NCBI RefSeq assembly: GCF_001945365.1
Contig: NZ_MSTQ01000031.1
Coordinates: forward strand, 1 to 37,419
Direction: 5' to 3'
Length of the DNA: 37,419 nt
Source: Pseudomonas reinekei
GTDB taxonomy: Bacteria; Pseudomonadota; Gammaproteobacteria; Pseudomonadales; Pseudomonadaceae
The translations under genes were made by a program, and so were the position numbers. Under the pieces are notes generated by a model. It was given only the letters and a program-made list of their open reading frames with translations, was not told the origin of the DNA and did not search any database. Shown one piece after another: positions 27,034 through 34,730 of this stretch (positions within the stretch are counted from its first letter, which is position 1; each line of letters opens with the position of its first letter).

Positions 27034-27039
27034 TATAAT
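27034..27039 (+). promoter_or_regulatory. consensus -10 box at the mrcB start
   Basis: TATAAT is a perfect sigma-70 -10 element ending eight bases before the mrcB ATG at 27048. The predicted start point (27045-27048) therefore coincides with the ATG itself. Upstream, TTGAGT at 27014-27019 is a weak -35 with a short 14-base spacer. Confidence 0.6.
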
Positions 27040-27047
27040 CCGCCGCC

Positions 27048-29366
27048 ATGACTCGTACCCGAACCCCCCGCACCCCAAAAAAACCACCTTCCCGAGGCTT
27101 GCGGCCTTGGCTGGGCTGGGCCCTTAAACTCAGTCTGGTCGGCCTTGTAGTGCTGGCCGGATTCGCCGTTTATCTCGATGCCATCGTGCAGGAGAAGTTC
27201 TCCGGCAAGCGCTGGACGATTCCGGCCAAGGTTTACGCGCGTCCGCTTGAACTGTTCGTCGGACAAAAGCTGAGCCGGGACGACTTCCTCACCGAGCTCG
27301 ATGCCTTGGGCTATCGCCGTGAAAGTGTGAGCAATGGCCCCGGTGCAGCGGCGGTCAACGGCAATACTGTCGACTTGAATACCCGTGGTTTCCAGTTCTA
27401 CGAAGGTATGGAACAGGCACAGCCGGTGCGGGTGCGTTTCTCTGGCGACTATGTCGCCGAACTCTCGGCGACGAACGGTTCGAAGCTATCCGTGGTGCGC
27501 CTGGAACCGCTGTTGATCGGCGGGATTTATCCGAAGAACCTCGAAGACCGCATTCTGATCAAAATCGATCAGGTCCCGCCGTATCTGCTGGAAACGCTGG
27601 TCGCCGTGGAAGATCGGGATTTCTATAGCCACTGGGGTGTGTCGCCCAAATCAATTGCGCGAGCGGTCTACGTCAACACCTCTGGCGGAAAGATGACCCA
27701 GGGCGGCAGTACGCTCACGCAACAATTGGTCAAGAATTTCTACCTGACCAGCGAACGCAGCCTGAGCCGTAAACTCACTGAAGCCATGATGGCGATGTTG
27801 CTTGAGTTGCATTACGACAAGCGAGAGATTCTTGAGGCTTACCTCAATGAAGTGTTCGTCGGTCAGGATGGCCAGAGGGCGGTGCATGGCTTCGGTCTGG
27901 CCAGCCAGTTTTTCTTCGGGCAGCCATTGTCCGAGCTGAAGCTGCACCAAGTCGCGATGTTGGTGGGCATGGTCAAGGGGCCTTCTTATTACAACCCGCG
28001 TCGCAATCCTGAGCGGGCGCTCGAACGACGCAATCTGGTGCTCGATGTGCTTGAGCAACAAGGTGTCGCCACCGCCGAGCAGGTCGCTGCCGCGAAGAAA
28101 ATGCCGCTGGGCGTGACAACGCGAGGCAAATTGGCGGACAGCTCTTTCCCTGGCTTCCTCGACCTGGTCAAGCGTCAATTGCGTGAAGACTATCGCGACG
28201 AAGACTTGACCGAAGAAGGCCTGCGAATTTTCACCAGTTTTGACCCGATCCTGCAGATGAAGGCCGAAGCGTCGGTCAATGACACCTTCAAGCGCCTTTC
28301 CGGGCGCAAGGGCTCCGATGACGTGGAAGCGGCCATGGTCGTGACCAATCCGGAAACCGGTGAGGTTCAGGCCATGATTGGCAGTCGCCAGGCCAGTTTT
28401 GCCGGCTTCAATCGCGCGCTGGATGCTGTGCGGCCAATCGGCTCGCTGATCAAGCCGGCGGTTTATCTGACGGCGCTGGAGAAGCCGAGCCAGTACACAT
28501 TGACCAGTTGGCTGTCGGACGAGTCGTTCTCGGTCAAAGGTGCGGACGGCCAGGTCTGGAAGCCGCAAAACTACGATCGCCGTTCCCACGGTACGGTCTT
28601 CCTTTATCAGGGCCTCGCGCACTCCTACAACCTGTCGACGGCGCGTCTCGGTCTGGCAGTGGGTGTGCCGAATGTACTCAAGACTCTGGGTCGCCTGGGT
28701 GTGAGTCGCGAATTTCCGGCCTTCCCGTCGATGTTGTTGGGCGCGGGCGGCATGACGCCGATTGAAGTCGCGACCATGTACCAGACGCTCGCCAACGGCG
28801 GCTTTAACACGCCAATGCGCGGGATTCGCAGCGTGCTGACGGCGGAGGGCGAACCGCTCAAGCGTTACCCGTTCCAGATTCAGCAGCGTTTCGACCCGGC
28901 ATCAATTTACCTGATCCAGAGCGCCATGCAGCGGGTCATGCGTGAAGGTACCGGCAGTTCGGTTTACAGCGTGTTACCAAAAACCTTGACGCTTGCGGGC
29001 AAGACGGGGACCAGTAACGACTCCCGAGATAGCTGGTTCGCCGGTTTCAGTCAGGACTTGCTGGCGGTGGTCTGGTTGGGGCGCGATGACAACGGCAAGA
29101 CGCCATTCACCGGTGCAACCGGCGCATTGCAGGTCTGGACCAGCTTCATGCGCAAGGCAGACCCACTTCCCCTGGACATGCCGCAGCCGGACAATATCGT
29201 TCAGGCCTGGGTCGATTCGCGAACCGGGCAAGGTTCCGATGCCGGTTGCCCGGGTGCCGTGCAGATGCCGTATATTCGCGGCAGCGAACCGCCTCCAGGC
29301 GCCGCATGTGGTGGTGAAAACCCTGCAGAGTCGGTGATGGATTGGGTCAAAGGCTGGATGAATTAA
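27048..29366 (+). CDS. mrcB: penicillin-binding protein 1B
   Basis: This bifunctional class A PBP polymerises and crosslinks peptidoglycan. The 772-residue protein has a short basic cytoplasmic tail, one membrane segment (about residues 22-44), and a UB2H domain at about 70-150. The GT51 transglycosylase domain has catalytic Glu188 in EDRDFYSHWG, then GGSTLTQQLVKN and the EILEAYLNEVF motif. The transpeptidase domain has Ser466-LIK, SYN at 526 and Lys652-TGTS. The UB2H domain is where activator lipoproteins bind, and the activator gene lpoP follows directly. An in-frame TAA at 27036-27038 leaves the ATG at 27048 as the only nearby start, and no ribosome-binding sequence precedes it. By position this is the gene called ponB/mrcB in P. 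aeruginosa. Confidence 0.97.
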   Translation: MTRTRTPRTPKKPPSRGLRPWLGWALKLSLVGLVVLAGFAVYLDAIVQEKFSGKRWTIPAKVYARPLELFVGQKLSRDDFLTELDALGYRRESVSNGPGAAAVNGNTVDLNTRGFQFYEGMEQAQPVRVRFSGDYVAELSATNGSKLSVVRLEPLLIGGIYPKNLEDRILIKIDQVPPYLLETLVAVEDRDFYSHWGVSPKSIARAVYVNTSGGKMTQGGSTLTQQLVKNFYLTSERSLSRKLTEAMMAMLLELHYDKREILEAYLNEVFVGQDGQRAVHGFGLASQFFFGQPLSELKLHQVAMLVGMVKGPSYYNPRRNPERALERRNLVLDVLEQQGVATAEQVAAAKKMPLGVTTRGKLADSSFPGFLDLVKRQLREDYRDEDLTEEGLRIFTSFDPILQMKAEASVNDTFKRLSGRKGSDDVEAAMVVTNPETGEVQAMIGSRQASFAGFNRALDAVRPIGSLIKPAVYLTALEKPSQYTLTSWLSDESFSVKGADGQVWKPQNYDRRSHGTVFLYQGLAHSYNLSTARLGLAVGVPNVLKTLGRLGVSREFPAFPSMLLGAGGMTPIEVATMYQTLANGGFNTPMRGIRSVLTAEGEPLKRYPFQIQQRFDPASIYLIQSAMQRVMREGTGSSVYSVLPKTLTLAGKTGTSNDSRDSWFAGFSQDLLAVVWLGRDDNGKTPFTGATGALQVWTSFMRKADPLPLDMPQPDNIVQAWVDSRTGQGSDAGCPGAVQMPYIRGSEPPPGAACGGENPAESVMDWVKGWMN

Positions 29367-29382
29367 GCAAAGAGGGTTTCAA

Positions 29383-30117
29383 GTGAACAAGTGGTTGATT
29401 CCAGCGGTTGCCGCCGTAGCTGTGCTCAGCGGTTGTTCCTCCGTACAGCGTGGTTCGATTCCGGTTGTGGATTCCGGAACGGCTGTTTCCAACAGTGAGC
29501 GCGTTTCAGCGAACGGTGGTTACCGTCAGACGACGGTAAAACGTCCTGTGCAATCTCAGCCTCAGGAAATTCCACAGGGCGATACCGGCGTCGTTGTGAT
29601 GGTGCCGGGTGGCGGTGCAACAACGTCGACACCGATCAGCACCACGCCGATTACGCCTGGCCCGATTACACCGGGGCCGATTGATACCTCGCCGGTTCAG
29701 TCCGCACCGATCAACCAAGGCAGCTACAGCATGCCTTCAACGCCGAGCGGTATTCCTTCGGCCAGCTCTGGCGGCCTGTCCGCTGACGAGCAACTGGATG
29801 GTCCAGTCCTTGCGCTGTTGACCACCGCTCAGCAGCAACAGGCCGGCGGTGACCTGAACGGTGCGTCGTCAAGCCTGGAACGCGCCCAGCGAGTTGCCCC
29901 GCGTGAGCCACAAGTGCTTTATCGGTTGGCGCAAGTGCGCATGGCTCAAGGTGATGCGCCACAGGCCGAGCAGTTTGCCCGTCGTGGTCTGACGTTCGCC
30001 AATGGTCGTCCGGCGCTTCAGGCCAGCCTGTGGGAATTGATCGCCCAGGCGCGTGAGAAGCAGGGTGATTCCGCTGGTGCGGCGCTGGCCCGTCAGAAAG
30101 CCAAGGTTACTTCGTAA
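29383..30117 (+). CDS. lpoP: outer-membrane lipoprotein with TPR, PBP1B activator LpoP
   Basis: This 244-residue lipoprotein has signal peptide MNKWLIPAVAAVAVLSGCSS; the lipobox LSGC puts the lipidated Cys at residue 18. A Ser/Thr/Pro-rich flexible linker follows (about 30-130), with near repeats ITPGP-ITPGP-IDTSP. It can span the periplasm from the outer membrane. The C-terminal half (about 135-240) is helical with tetratricopeptide repeats (LLTTAQQQQAGGDLNGASSSLERAQRVAPREPQVLYRLA). In P. aeruginosa the TPR lipoprotein encoded next to PBP1B is LpoP, which is needed for PBP1B function; it is unrelated in fold to E. coli LpoB. Sixteen bases separate it from mrcB. It starts with GTG at 29383 behind GAGGG, and its TAA overlaps the yqcC ATG by one base. 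Confidence 0.9.
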   Translation: MNKWLIPAVAAVAVLSGCSSVQRGSIPVVDSGTAVSNSERVSANGGYRQTTVKRPVQSQPQEIPQGDTGVVVMVPGGGATTSTPISTTPITPGPITPGPIDTSPVQSAPINQGSYSMPSTPSGIPSASSGGLSADEQLDGPVLALLTTAQQQQAGGDLNGASSSLERAQRVAPREPQVLYRLAQVRMAQGDAPQAEQFARRGLTFANGRPALQASLWELIAQAREKQGDSAGAALARQKAKVTS

Positions 30118-30452
30118 TGGATGCACGCTTTCTTAAAATCGCCGATCAGTTGCTGCTGATCGAGCGTGAGTTGCGGGTGCAGGGCTGGTGGGACGACGTC
30201 CCGCCATCCGCTGAAGCGCTCTCCAGCGTTGAACCCTTTTCGGTTGATACGCTGGATTTTGAGCAGTGGCTGCAATGGATTTTCCTGCCCCGCATGAAAG
30301 CGATCCTGGAGCAGGATCTGCCGTTGCCCAATGCATCCGGAATTCAGGAAATGGCCGAAATGGTTTTCGCTGGCCGCAATGTCCAGGGCAAGGATCGGCA
30401 GTTGCAGGTATTGCTCAAAGAATTCGACCTGCTAATTACCGCTTCCCGCTAA
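30117..30452 (+). CDS. yqcC: YqcC family protein (DUF446)
   Basis: This all-helical cytoplasmic protein of 111 residues matches the YqcC/DUF446 family: LLLIERELRVQGWWDDVPPSAEAL, PFSVDTLDFEQWLQWIFLPRMKAILEQDLPLP, and the C-terminal KDRQLQVLLKEFDLLI. In enterobacteria the gene often adjoins truC, and its role is unknown. Here it is the third gene of the mrcB-lpoP-yqcC unit, joined to lpoP by a one-base stop/start overlap. No terminator is evident in the 29 bases before the convergent DUF4124 gene. Confidence 0.92.
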   Translation: MDARFLKIADQLLLIERELRVQGWWDDVPPSAEALSSVEPFSVDTLDFEQWLQWIFLPRMKAILEQDLPLPNASGIQEMAEMVFAGRNVQGKDRQLQVLLKEFDLLITASR

Positions 30453-30481
30453 CTTCAGTTCTTTGTAGGGGATTGCAGGGG

Positions 30482-30904
30482 TTATTCGCAGTTCTGCGCG
30501 ATCTGCTTCTGCGTTTCGCCAATGCGCTCCTGCCGCTGTGCGTCGTCCAGGCGGCGCAGCTCTCCTTCCACTTCCTCCCTGATACGCGGGTTGTTCTGCA
30601 ACTGCGCCAGGTTCGTTCGCGCCTGTTCACAAAACACTTTCAATTCGGCCTGCTGCCGGGCGATCTGCTTTTTGACGCTCTTGTCGATGGCCTGTTGATC
30701 GCCAATGGCACCTTTGGGAGTGGGAGCGGGCAGTTTACCCGCGGATGACGCCGGCGTAACGATGGTCGTGGCTGGCTGGCCTTGGGGCGGTTGCGCATCG
30801 AAATGGGTAACGCCCTGGGCGTCGACCCATTTGTAAACCTGCGCGGCCATGGACAGCGGGCTGATGGCCACCAACAGGCCAGCGATGTAGAAGTGCGTAC
30901 GCAT
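30482..30904 (-). CDS. DUF4124 domain-containing exported protein
   Basis: This 140-residue protein has a signal peptide MRTHFYIAGLLVAISPLSMAA cleaved near residue 21. The DUF4124 domain follows directly: QVYKWVDAQGVTHFDAQPP, the characteristic 'YKWxDxxGxxHFxD' strand pair. The rest is a long charged, Gln-rich helix (about 70-140) that may form a coiled coil. The family is periplasmic and common in Pseudomonas, with no known activity. It is convergent with yqcC and divergent from the ilv operon leader. Confidence 0.92.
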   Translation of the reverse strand: MRTHFYIAGLLVAISPLSMAAQVYKWVDAQGVTHFDAQPPQGQPATTIVTPASSAGKLPAPTPKGAIGDQQAIDKSVKKQIARQQAELKVFCEQARTNLAQLQNNPRIREEVEGELRRLDDAQRQERIGETQKQIAQNCE

Positions 30905-31304
30905 GCCAATTCCTAGTCAAAAGTTGCGCAATTGAAGCTAACACACATGGGATTTATAGGTTTTTTCTTGCGTTCTCATGCGGTTACTAGAATAAAGCAC
31001 ATAGACGGCTTGACTTGCGAAGGGCGAAACAGAAGAATCCAAAGTCCGCTGTACAGGGACTGCCAGAAGCAGACCCTCTCAGCAGATCATGAGGCGCACA
31101 TCCGCGCCGACCTGTTACACCCGCAACGCGTTACCTCGCGCTGGGTGGGAGAAGCCCGCAACACTTGGGACGATCCCAATACTTGCTCAGTCAGTGCTGA
31201 CGTAGTCGGCGACCACCGTCGCTCATGCTCTGCAGAGAAGTAAACCTATTAAGACCCGTCCCATTTTTCGTGGGCGGTATTCTGGCGTTTTAGAGGTGAG
31301 CAAC
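30905..31304 (+). promoter_or_regulatory. long leader and promoter region of ilvI
   Basis: These 400 bases precede ilvI. A possible -10, TAGAAT, lies at 30988-30993 with TTGCGT at 30968-30973 as a poorly spaced -35, which would give a leader of about 300 nt. Inside it a 38-codon frame (31089-31202, TAG 31203-31205) ends in the Ile/Leu/Val-containing stretch TIPILAQSVLT. A small hairpin, GTCA-GTGC-TGAC (31192-31203), and an imperfect one, CCCGTCCCA with TGGGCGG (31255-31276), follow. Together these resemble an attenuator, but no clean T-run terminator is present. Confidence 0.45.
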
Positions 31305-33029
31305 GTGGAGCTTTTATCTGGCGGTGAGATGCTCGTCCGCTTTTTGCGTGACGAAGGCGTCAAATATATCTACGGGTACCCGGGTGGTGCTCTTCTTCAT
31401 GTCTACGATGCCCTGTTCAAAGAACCGGAAGTGACCCACATCCTGGTTCGTCACGAACAAGCGGCTACCCATATGGCTGACGGCTACGCCCGTGCCACCG
31501 GTAAAGCCGGTGTGGTACTGGTGACTTCCGGTCCTGGCGCCACAAACGCCATCACCGGTATCGCCACGGCCTACATGGACTCCATTCCGATGGTCGTGAT
31601 TTCCGGCCAGGTGCCGAGCACCATGGTCGGTACCGACGCCTTCCAGGAAACCGACATGATCGGTATCTCCCGGCCGATCGTGAAGCACAGCTTCATGATC
31701 AAACACGCGTCGGAAATCCCGGACGTCATGAAAAAGGCATTCTACCTGGCGCAATCCGGTCGTCCGGGGCCAGTCGTTGTCGATATCCCGAAAGACATGA
31801 CCAACCCGGCCGAGAAGTTCGAATACGTCTTCCCGAAAAAAGCCAAGTTGCGCTCCTACAGCCCGGCCGTTCGCGGTCACTCCGGGCAAATCCGCAAGGC
31901 GGCTGAAATGCTCCTGGCGGCCAAACGTCCTGTGATGTACTCGGGCGGCGGCGTGATTCTCGGTGGTGGCTCCGCGCCGCTGACCGAACTGGCGAAAATG
32001 CTTAACCTGCCCGTGACCAATACCCTGATGGGCCTGGGCGGTTTCCCTGGCACCGACCGTCAGTTCATCGGCATGCTCGGCATGCACGGCAGCTACACCG
32101 CCAACCTGGCTATGCACCACGCTGATGTGATCCTGGCGGTCGGCGCTCGTTTCGACGATCGCGTGATCAACGGCGCGTCGAAGTTCTGCCCGAATGCCAA
32201 GATCATTCACATCGACATCGACCCGGCTTCGATTTCCAAGACCATCAAGGCCGACGTGCCAATCGTTGGTCCGGTCGAGAGCGTCCTGACCGAAATGGTT
32301 GCGATCCTCAAGGAAATCGGCGAGACCCCGAACAAGGAGTCCGTTGCCAGTTGGTGGAAGCAGATTGACGAGTGGCGCGGTGATCGCGGCCTGTTCCCCT
32401 ATGACAAGGGCGACGGCAGCGTGATCAAGCCGCAGACCGTGATCGAAACCCTGTGCGAAGTGACCAAGGGCGATGCCTTTGTCGCGTCCGACGTGGGTCA
32501 ACATCAGATGTTCGCTGCGCAGTACTACACGTTCAACAAGCCGAACCGCTGGATCAACTCCGGCGGCCTGGGCACCATGGGCTTCGGTTTTCCGGCGGCC
32601 ATGGGTATCAAGTTGAGCTTTCCGGATGATGACGTCGCCTGCGTAACGGGCGAGGGCAGCATCCAGATGAACATTCAGGAACTGTCGACCTGCCTGCAAT
32701 ACGGTTTGCCGGTAAAAATCGTCATCCTGAACAACGGTGTGCTGGGCATGGTTCGTCAGTGGCAGGACATGAGCTACGGCAGCCGCCACTCTCATTCCTA
32801 CATGGAATCACTGCCTGATTTCGTCAAGCTGGCAGAGGCTTATGGTCACGTTGGCGTGCGCATCACCGATTCGAAAGACTTGAAGTCGAAGATGGAAGAA
32901 GCGTTTGCCATGAAAGATCGCCTGGTGGTCATCGATATTTCGGTCGACACCAGCGAGCACGTCTATCCGATGCAGATCAAAGACGGCTCCATGCGCGATA
33001 TGTGGCTGAGCAAGACGGAGCGTACCTAA
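31305..33029 (+). CDS. ilvI: acetolactate synthase large subunit
   Basis: It condenses two pyruvates (or pyruvate and 2-oxobutanoate) to acetohydroxy acids, the first common step of valine, leucine and isoleucine synthesis. The 574-residue protein has the ThDP N-terminal domain with GYPGGALLHVYDALF and the essential Glu in VRHEQAATHMADGYAR, an FAD-binding middle domain, and the C-terminal ThDP domain. The usual GDGS metal-binding motif reads GEGSIQMNIQEL here, ending at ILNNGVLGMVRQWQ. I believe GEGS is normal in Pseudomonas. The GTG at 31305 is chosen because GAGGTGAG sits at the right distance; a GTG at 31296 overlaps that ribosome-binding site. ilvH follows with two bases between. Confidence 0.96.
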   Translation: MELLSGGEMLVRFLRDEGVKYIYGYPGGALLHVYDALFKEPEVTHILVRHEQAATHMADGYARATGKAGVVLVTSGPGATNAITGIATAYMDSIPMVVISGQVPSTMVGTDAFQETDMIGISRPIVKHSFMIKHASEIPDVMKKAFYLAQSGRPGPVVVDIPKDMTNPAEKFEYVFPKKAKLRSYSPAVRGHSGQIRKAAEMLLAAKRPVMYSGGGVILGGGSAPLTELAKMLNLPVTNTLMGLGGFPGTDRQFIGMLGMHGSYTANLAMHHADVILAVGARFDDRVINGASKFCPNAKIIHIDIDPASISKTIKADVPIVGPVESVLTEMVAILKEIGETPNKESVASWWKQIDEWRGDRGLFPYDKGDGSVIKPQTVIETLCEVTKGDAFVASDVGQHQMFAAQYYTFNKPNRWINSGGLGTMGFGFPAAMGIKLSFPDDDVACVTGEGSIQMNIQELSTCLQYGLPVKIVILNNGVLGMVRQWQDMSYGSRHSHSYMESLPDFVKLAEAYGHVGVRITDSKDLKSKMEEAFAMKDRLVVIDISVDTSEHVYPMQIKDGSMRDMWLSKTERT

Positions 33030-33031
33030 TC

Positions 33032-33523
33032 ATGCGGCACATTATTTCCTTGCTTCTGGAAAACGAACCGGGCGCTCTGTCTCGTGTGGTTGGCCTGTTC
33101 TCGCAGCGCAACTACAACATCGAAAGCCTGACCGTGGCGCCAACCGAAGACCCGACCCTGTCGCGTCTGACGTTGACCACTGTCGGTCACGATGAGGTCA
33201 TTGAGCAGATCACCAAGAACCTCAACAAACTGATCGAAGTCGTCAAACTGGTCGACTTGTCGGAAAGTGCTCACATCGAGCGCGAACTGATGCTGGTCAA
33301 GGTCAAGGCTACCGGTGCCCAGCGCGCCGAGATCAAACGCACCACCGATATTTATCGTGGACAGATCGTCGATGTCAGTGCCAGCGTGTATACGGTTCAA
33401 TTGACCGGTACCAGCGACAAACTCGATAGTTTCATTCAGTCCATTGGCACCGCCTCGATCCTGGAGACCGTCCGCAGTGGCGTGACCGGTATTGCCCGCG
33501 GCGACAAAGTACTCAGCATCTAA
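33032..33523 (+). CDS. ilvH: acetolactate synthase small (regulatory) subunit
   Basis: This 163-residue regulatory subunit activates IlvI and confers valine feedback inhibition. The N-terminal ACT domain reads RHIISLLLENEPGALSRVVGLFSQRNYNIESLTVAPTED, where the Asn/Gly positions form the valine site. The second ACT-like domain covers about residues 85-160 (ELMLVKVKATGAQRAEI, then QIVDVSASVYTVQLTG). The ATG at 33032 lies two bases after the ilvI stop. The frame is open 10 codons earlier but inside ilvI. ilvC begins 45 bases after its stop, completing an ilvIHC unit. Confidence 0.97.
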   Translation: MRHIISLLLENEPGALSRVVGLFSQRNYNIESLTVAPTEDPTLSRLTLTTVGHDEVIEQITKNLNKLIEVVKLVDLSESAHIERELMLVKVKATGAQRAEIKRTTDIYRGQIVDVSASVYTVQLTGTSDKLDSFIQSIGTASILETVRSGVTGIARGDKVLSI

Positions 33524-33568
33524 ACCAAATTAGCGAATGGCCTGAACGGCCTGATATAGGGGAAATTC

Positions 33569-34585
33569 ATGAAAGTTTTCTACGATAAAGACTGCGACCT
33601 GTCGATCATCCAGGGCAAGAAAGTAGCCATCATCGGTTACGGTTCCCAAGGCCACGCTCAAGCGTGCAACCTGAAAGACTCCGGCGTTGACGTTACCGTT
33701 GGCCTGCGTAAAGGTTCGGCTACCGTTGCCAAGGCTGAAGCCCACGGCCTGAAAGTAACTGACGTTGCTTCTGCCGTTGCAGCTGCCGACCTGGTCATGA
33801 TCCTGACTCCGGACGAATTCCAGTCTTCGTTGTACAAGAACGAAATCGAACCGAACATCAAGAAGGGCGCTACCCTGGCCTTCTCCCACGGTTTTGCGAT
33901 CCACTACAACCAGGTAGTGCCACGCGCTGACCTCGACGTGATCATGATCGCGCCGAAGGCTCCAGGCCACACCGTACGTTCCGAGTTCGTGAAGGGCGGC
34001 GGTATCCCTGACCTGATCGCGATTTACCAGGACGCTTCGGGCAACGCCAAAAACGTTGCTCTGTCCTACGCTGCAGGCGTTGGTGGCGGTCGTACCGGCA
34101 TCATCGAAACCACCTTCAAGGACGAGACTGAAACCGACCTGTTCGGCGAGCAAGCCGTTCTGTGCGGCGGTACCGTTGAACTGGTTAAAGCCGGTTTCGA
34201 AACTCTGGTTGAAGCTGGCTACGCGCCGGAAATGGCCTACTTCGAATGCCTGCACGAACTGAAACTGATCGTTGACCTCATGTACGAAGGCGGTATCGCC
34301 AACATGAACTACTCGATCTCCAACAATGCCGAATACGGCGAGTACGTGACCGGCCCGGAAGTTATCAACGCCGAATCCCGTCAGGCCATGCGCAACGCCC
34401 TGAAACGTATTCAGGACGGCGAATACGCCAAGATGTTCATCAGCGAAGGCGCTACCGGCTATCCTTCGATGACCGCTAAGCGTCGTAACAACGCCGCTCA
34501 TGGTATCGAAATCATCGGCGAGCAACTGCGCTCCATGATGCCGTGGATCGGTGCCAACAAGATCGTCGACAAAGCCAAAAACTAA
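33569..34585 (+). CDS. ilvC: ketol-acid reductoisomerase (NADP+)
   Basis: It isomerises and reduces acetolactate or acetohydroxybutyrate, the second step of branched-chain amino acid synthesis; the valine branch also feeds panB. The 338-residue length is that of the short class I enzyme. The N-terminal Rossmann domain has GYGSQGHAQACNLKDSGVDV and RKGSA, the NADP phosphate-binding part. The knotted C-terminal domain has ETDLFGEQAVLCGG and ECLHELKLIVDLMYEGG, with the Mg-binding Asp/Glu residues. Codon choice is strongly biased (GTT, GCT, AAC, CTG), indicating high expression. AGGGGA precedes the ATG. A strong terminator follows. Confidence 0.98.
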   Translation: MKVFYDKDCDLSIIQGKKVAIIGYGSQGHAQACNLKDSGVDVTVGLRKGSATVAKAEAHGLKVTDVASAVAAADLVMILTPDEFQSSLYKNEIEPNIKKGATLAFSHGFAIHYNQVVPRADLDVIMIAPKAPGHTVRSEFVKGGGIPDLIAIYQDASGNAKNVALSYAAGVGGGRTGIIETTFKDETETDLFGEQAVLCGGTVELVKAGFETLVEAGYAPEMAYFECLHELKLIVDLMYEGGIANMNYSISNNAEYGEYVTGPEVINAESRQAMRNALKRIQDGEYAKMFISEGATGYPSMTAKRRNNAAHGIEIIGEQLRSMMPWIGANKIVDKAKN

Positions 34586-34601
34586 GTCTGACGCTTGTAC
34601 G

Positions 34602-34628
34602 AAAAACGCGGCTTAGGCCGCGTTTTTT
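34602..34628 (+). terminator. ilvC terminator
   Basis: AACGCGGC (34605-34612) and GCCGCGTT (34617-34624) form an 8-bp stem around TTAG, followed by TTTTTT. The A-run before the stem makes it potentially bidirectional. It ends the ilvIHC transcript. Confidence 0.93.
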
Positions 34629-34730
34629 CGTTTGGATCGCCGGTTCTGGTATAAAGCTGCATCGTTTGCGATGCGAACCGTCGTCGCAGACACCTGTCGA
34701 AACTTTCCACCCCGTTGCAAGGTATTGTCC

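Noticed and set aside
30932..31243. 103-codon plus-strand frame before ilvI
   Set aside because: It starts upstream of the likely promoter element and has no ribosome-binding site or protein-like composition; the region is better read as the ilvI leader.
31314..32795. Minus-strand open frame opposite ilvI
   Set aside because: It is antisense to a complete acetolactate synthase; the His/Arg-rich product has no domain.
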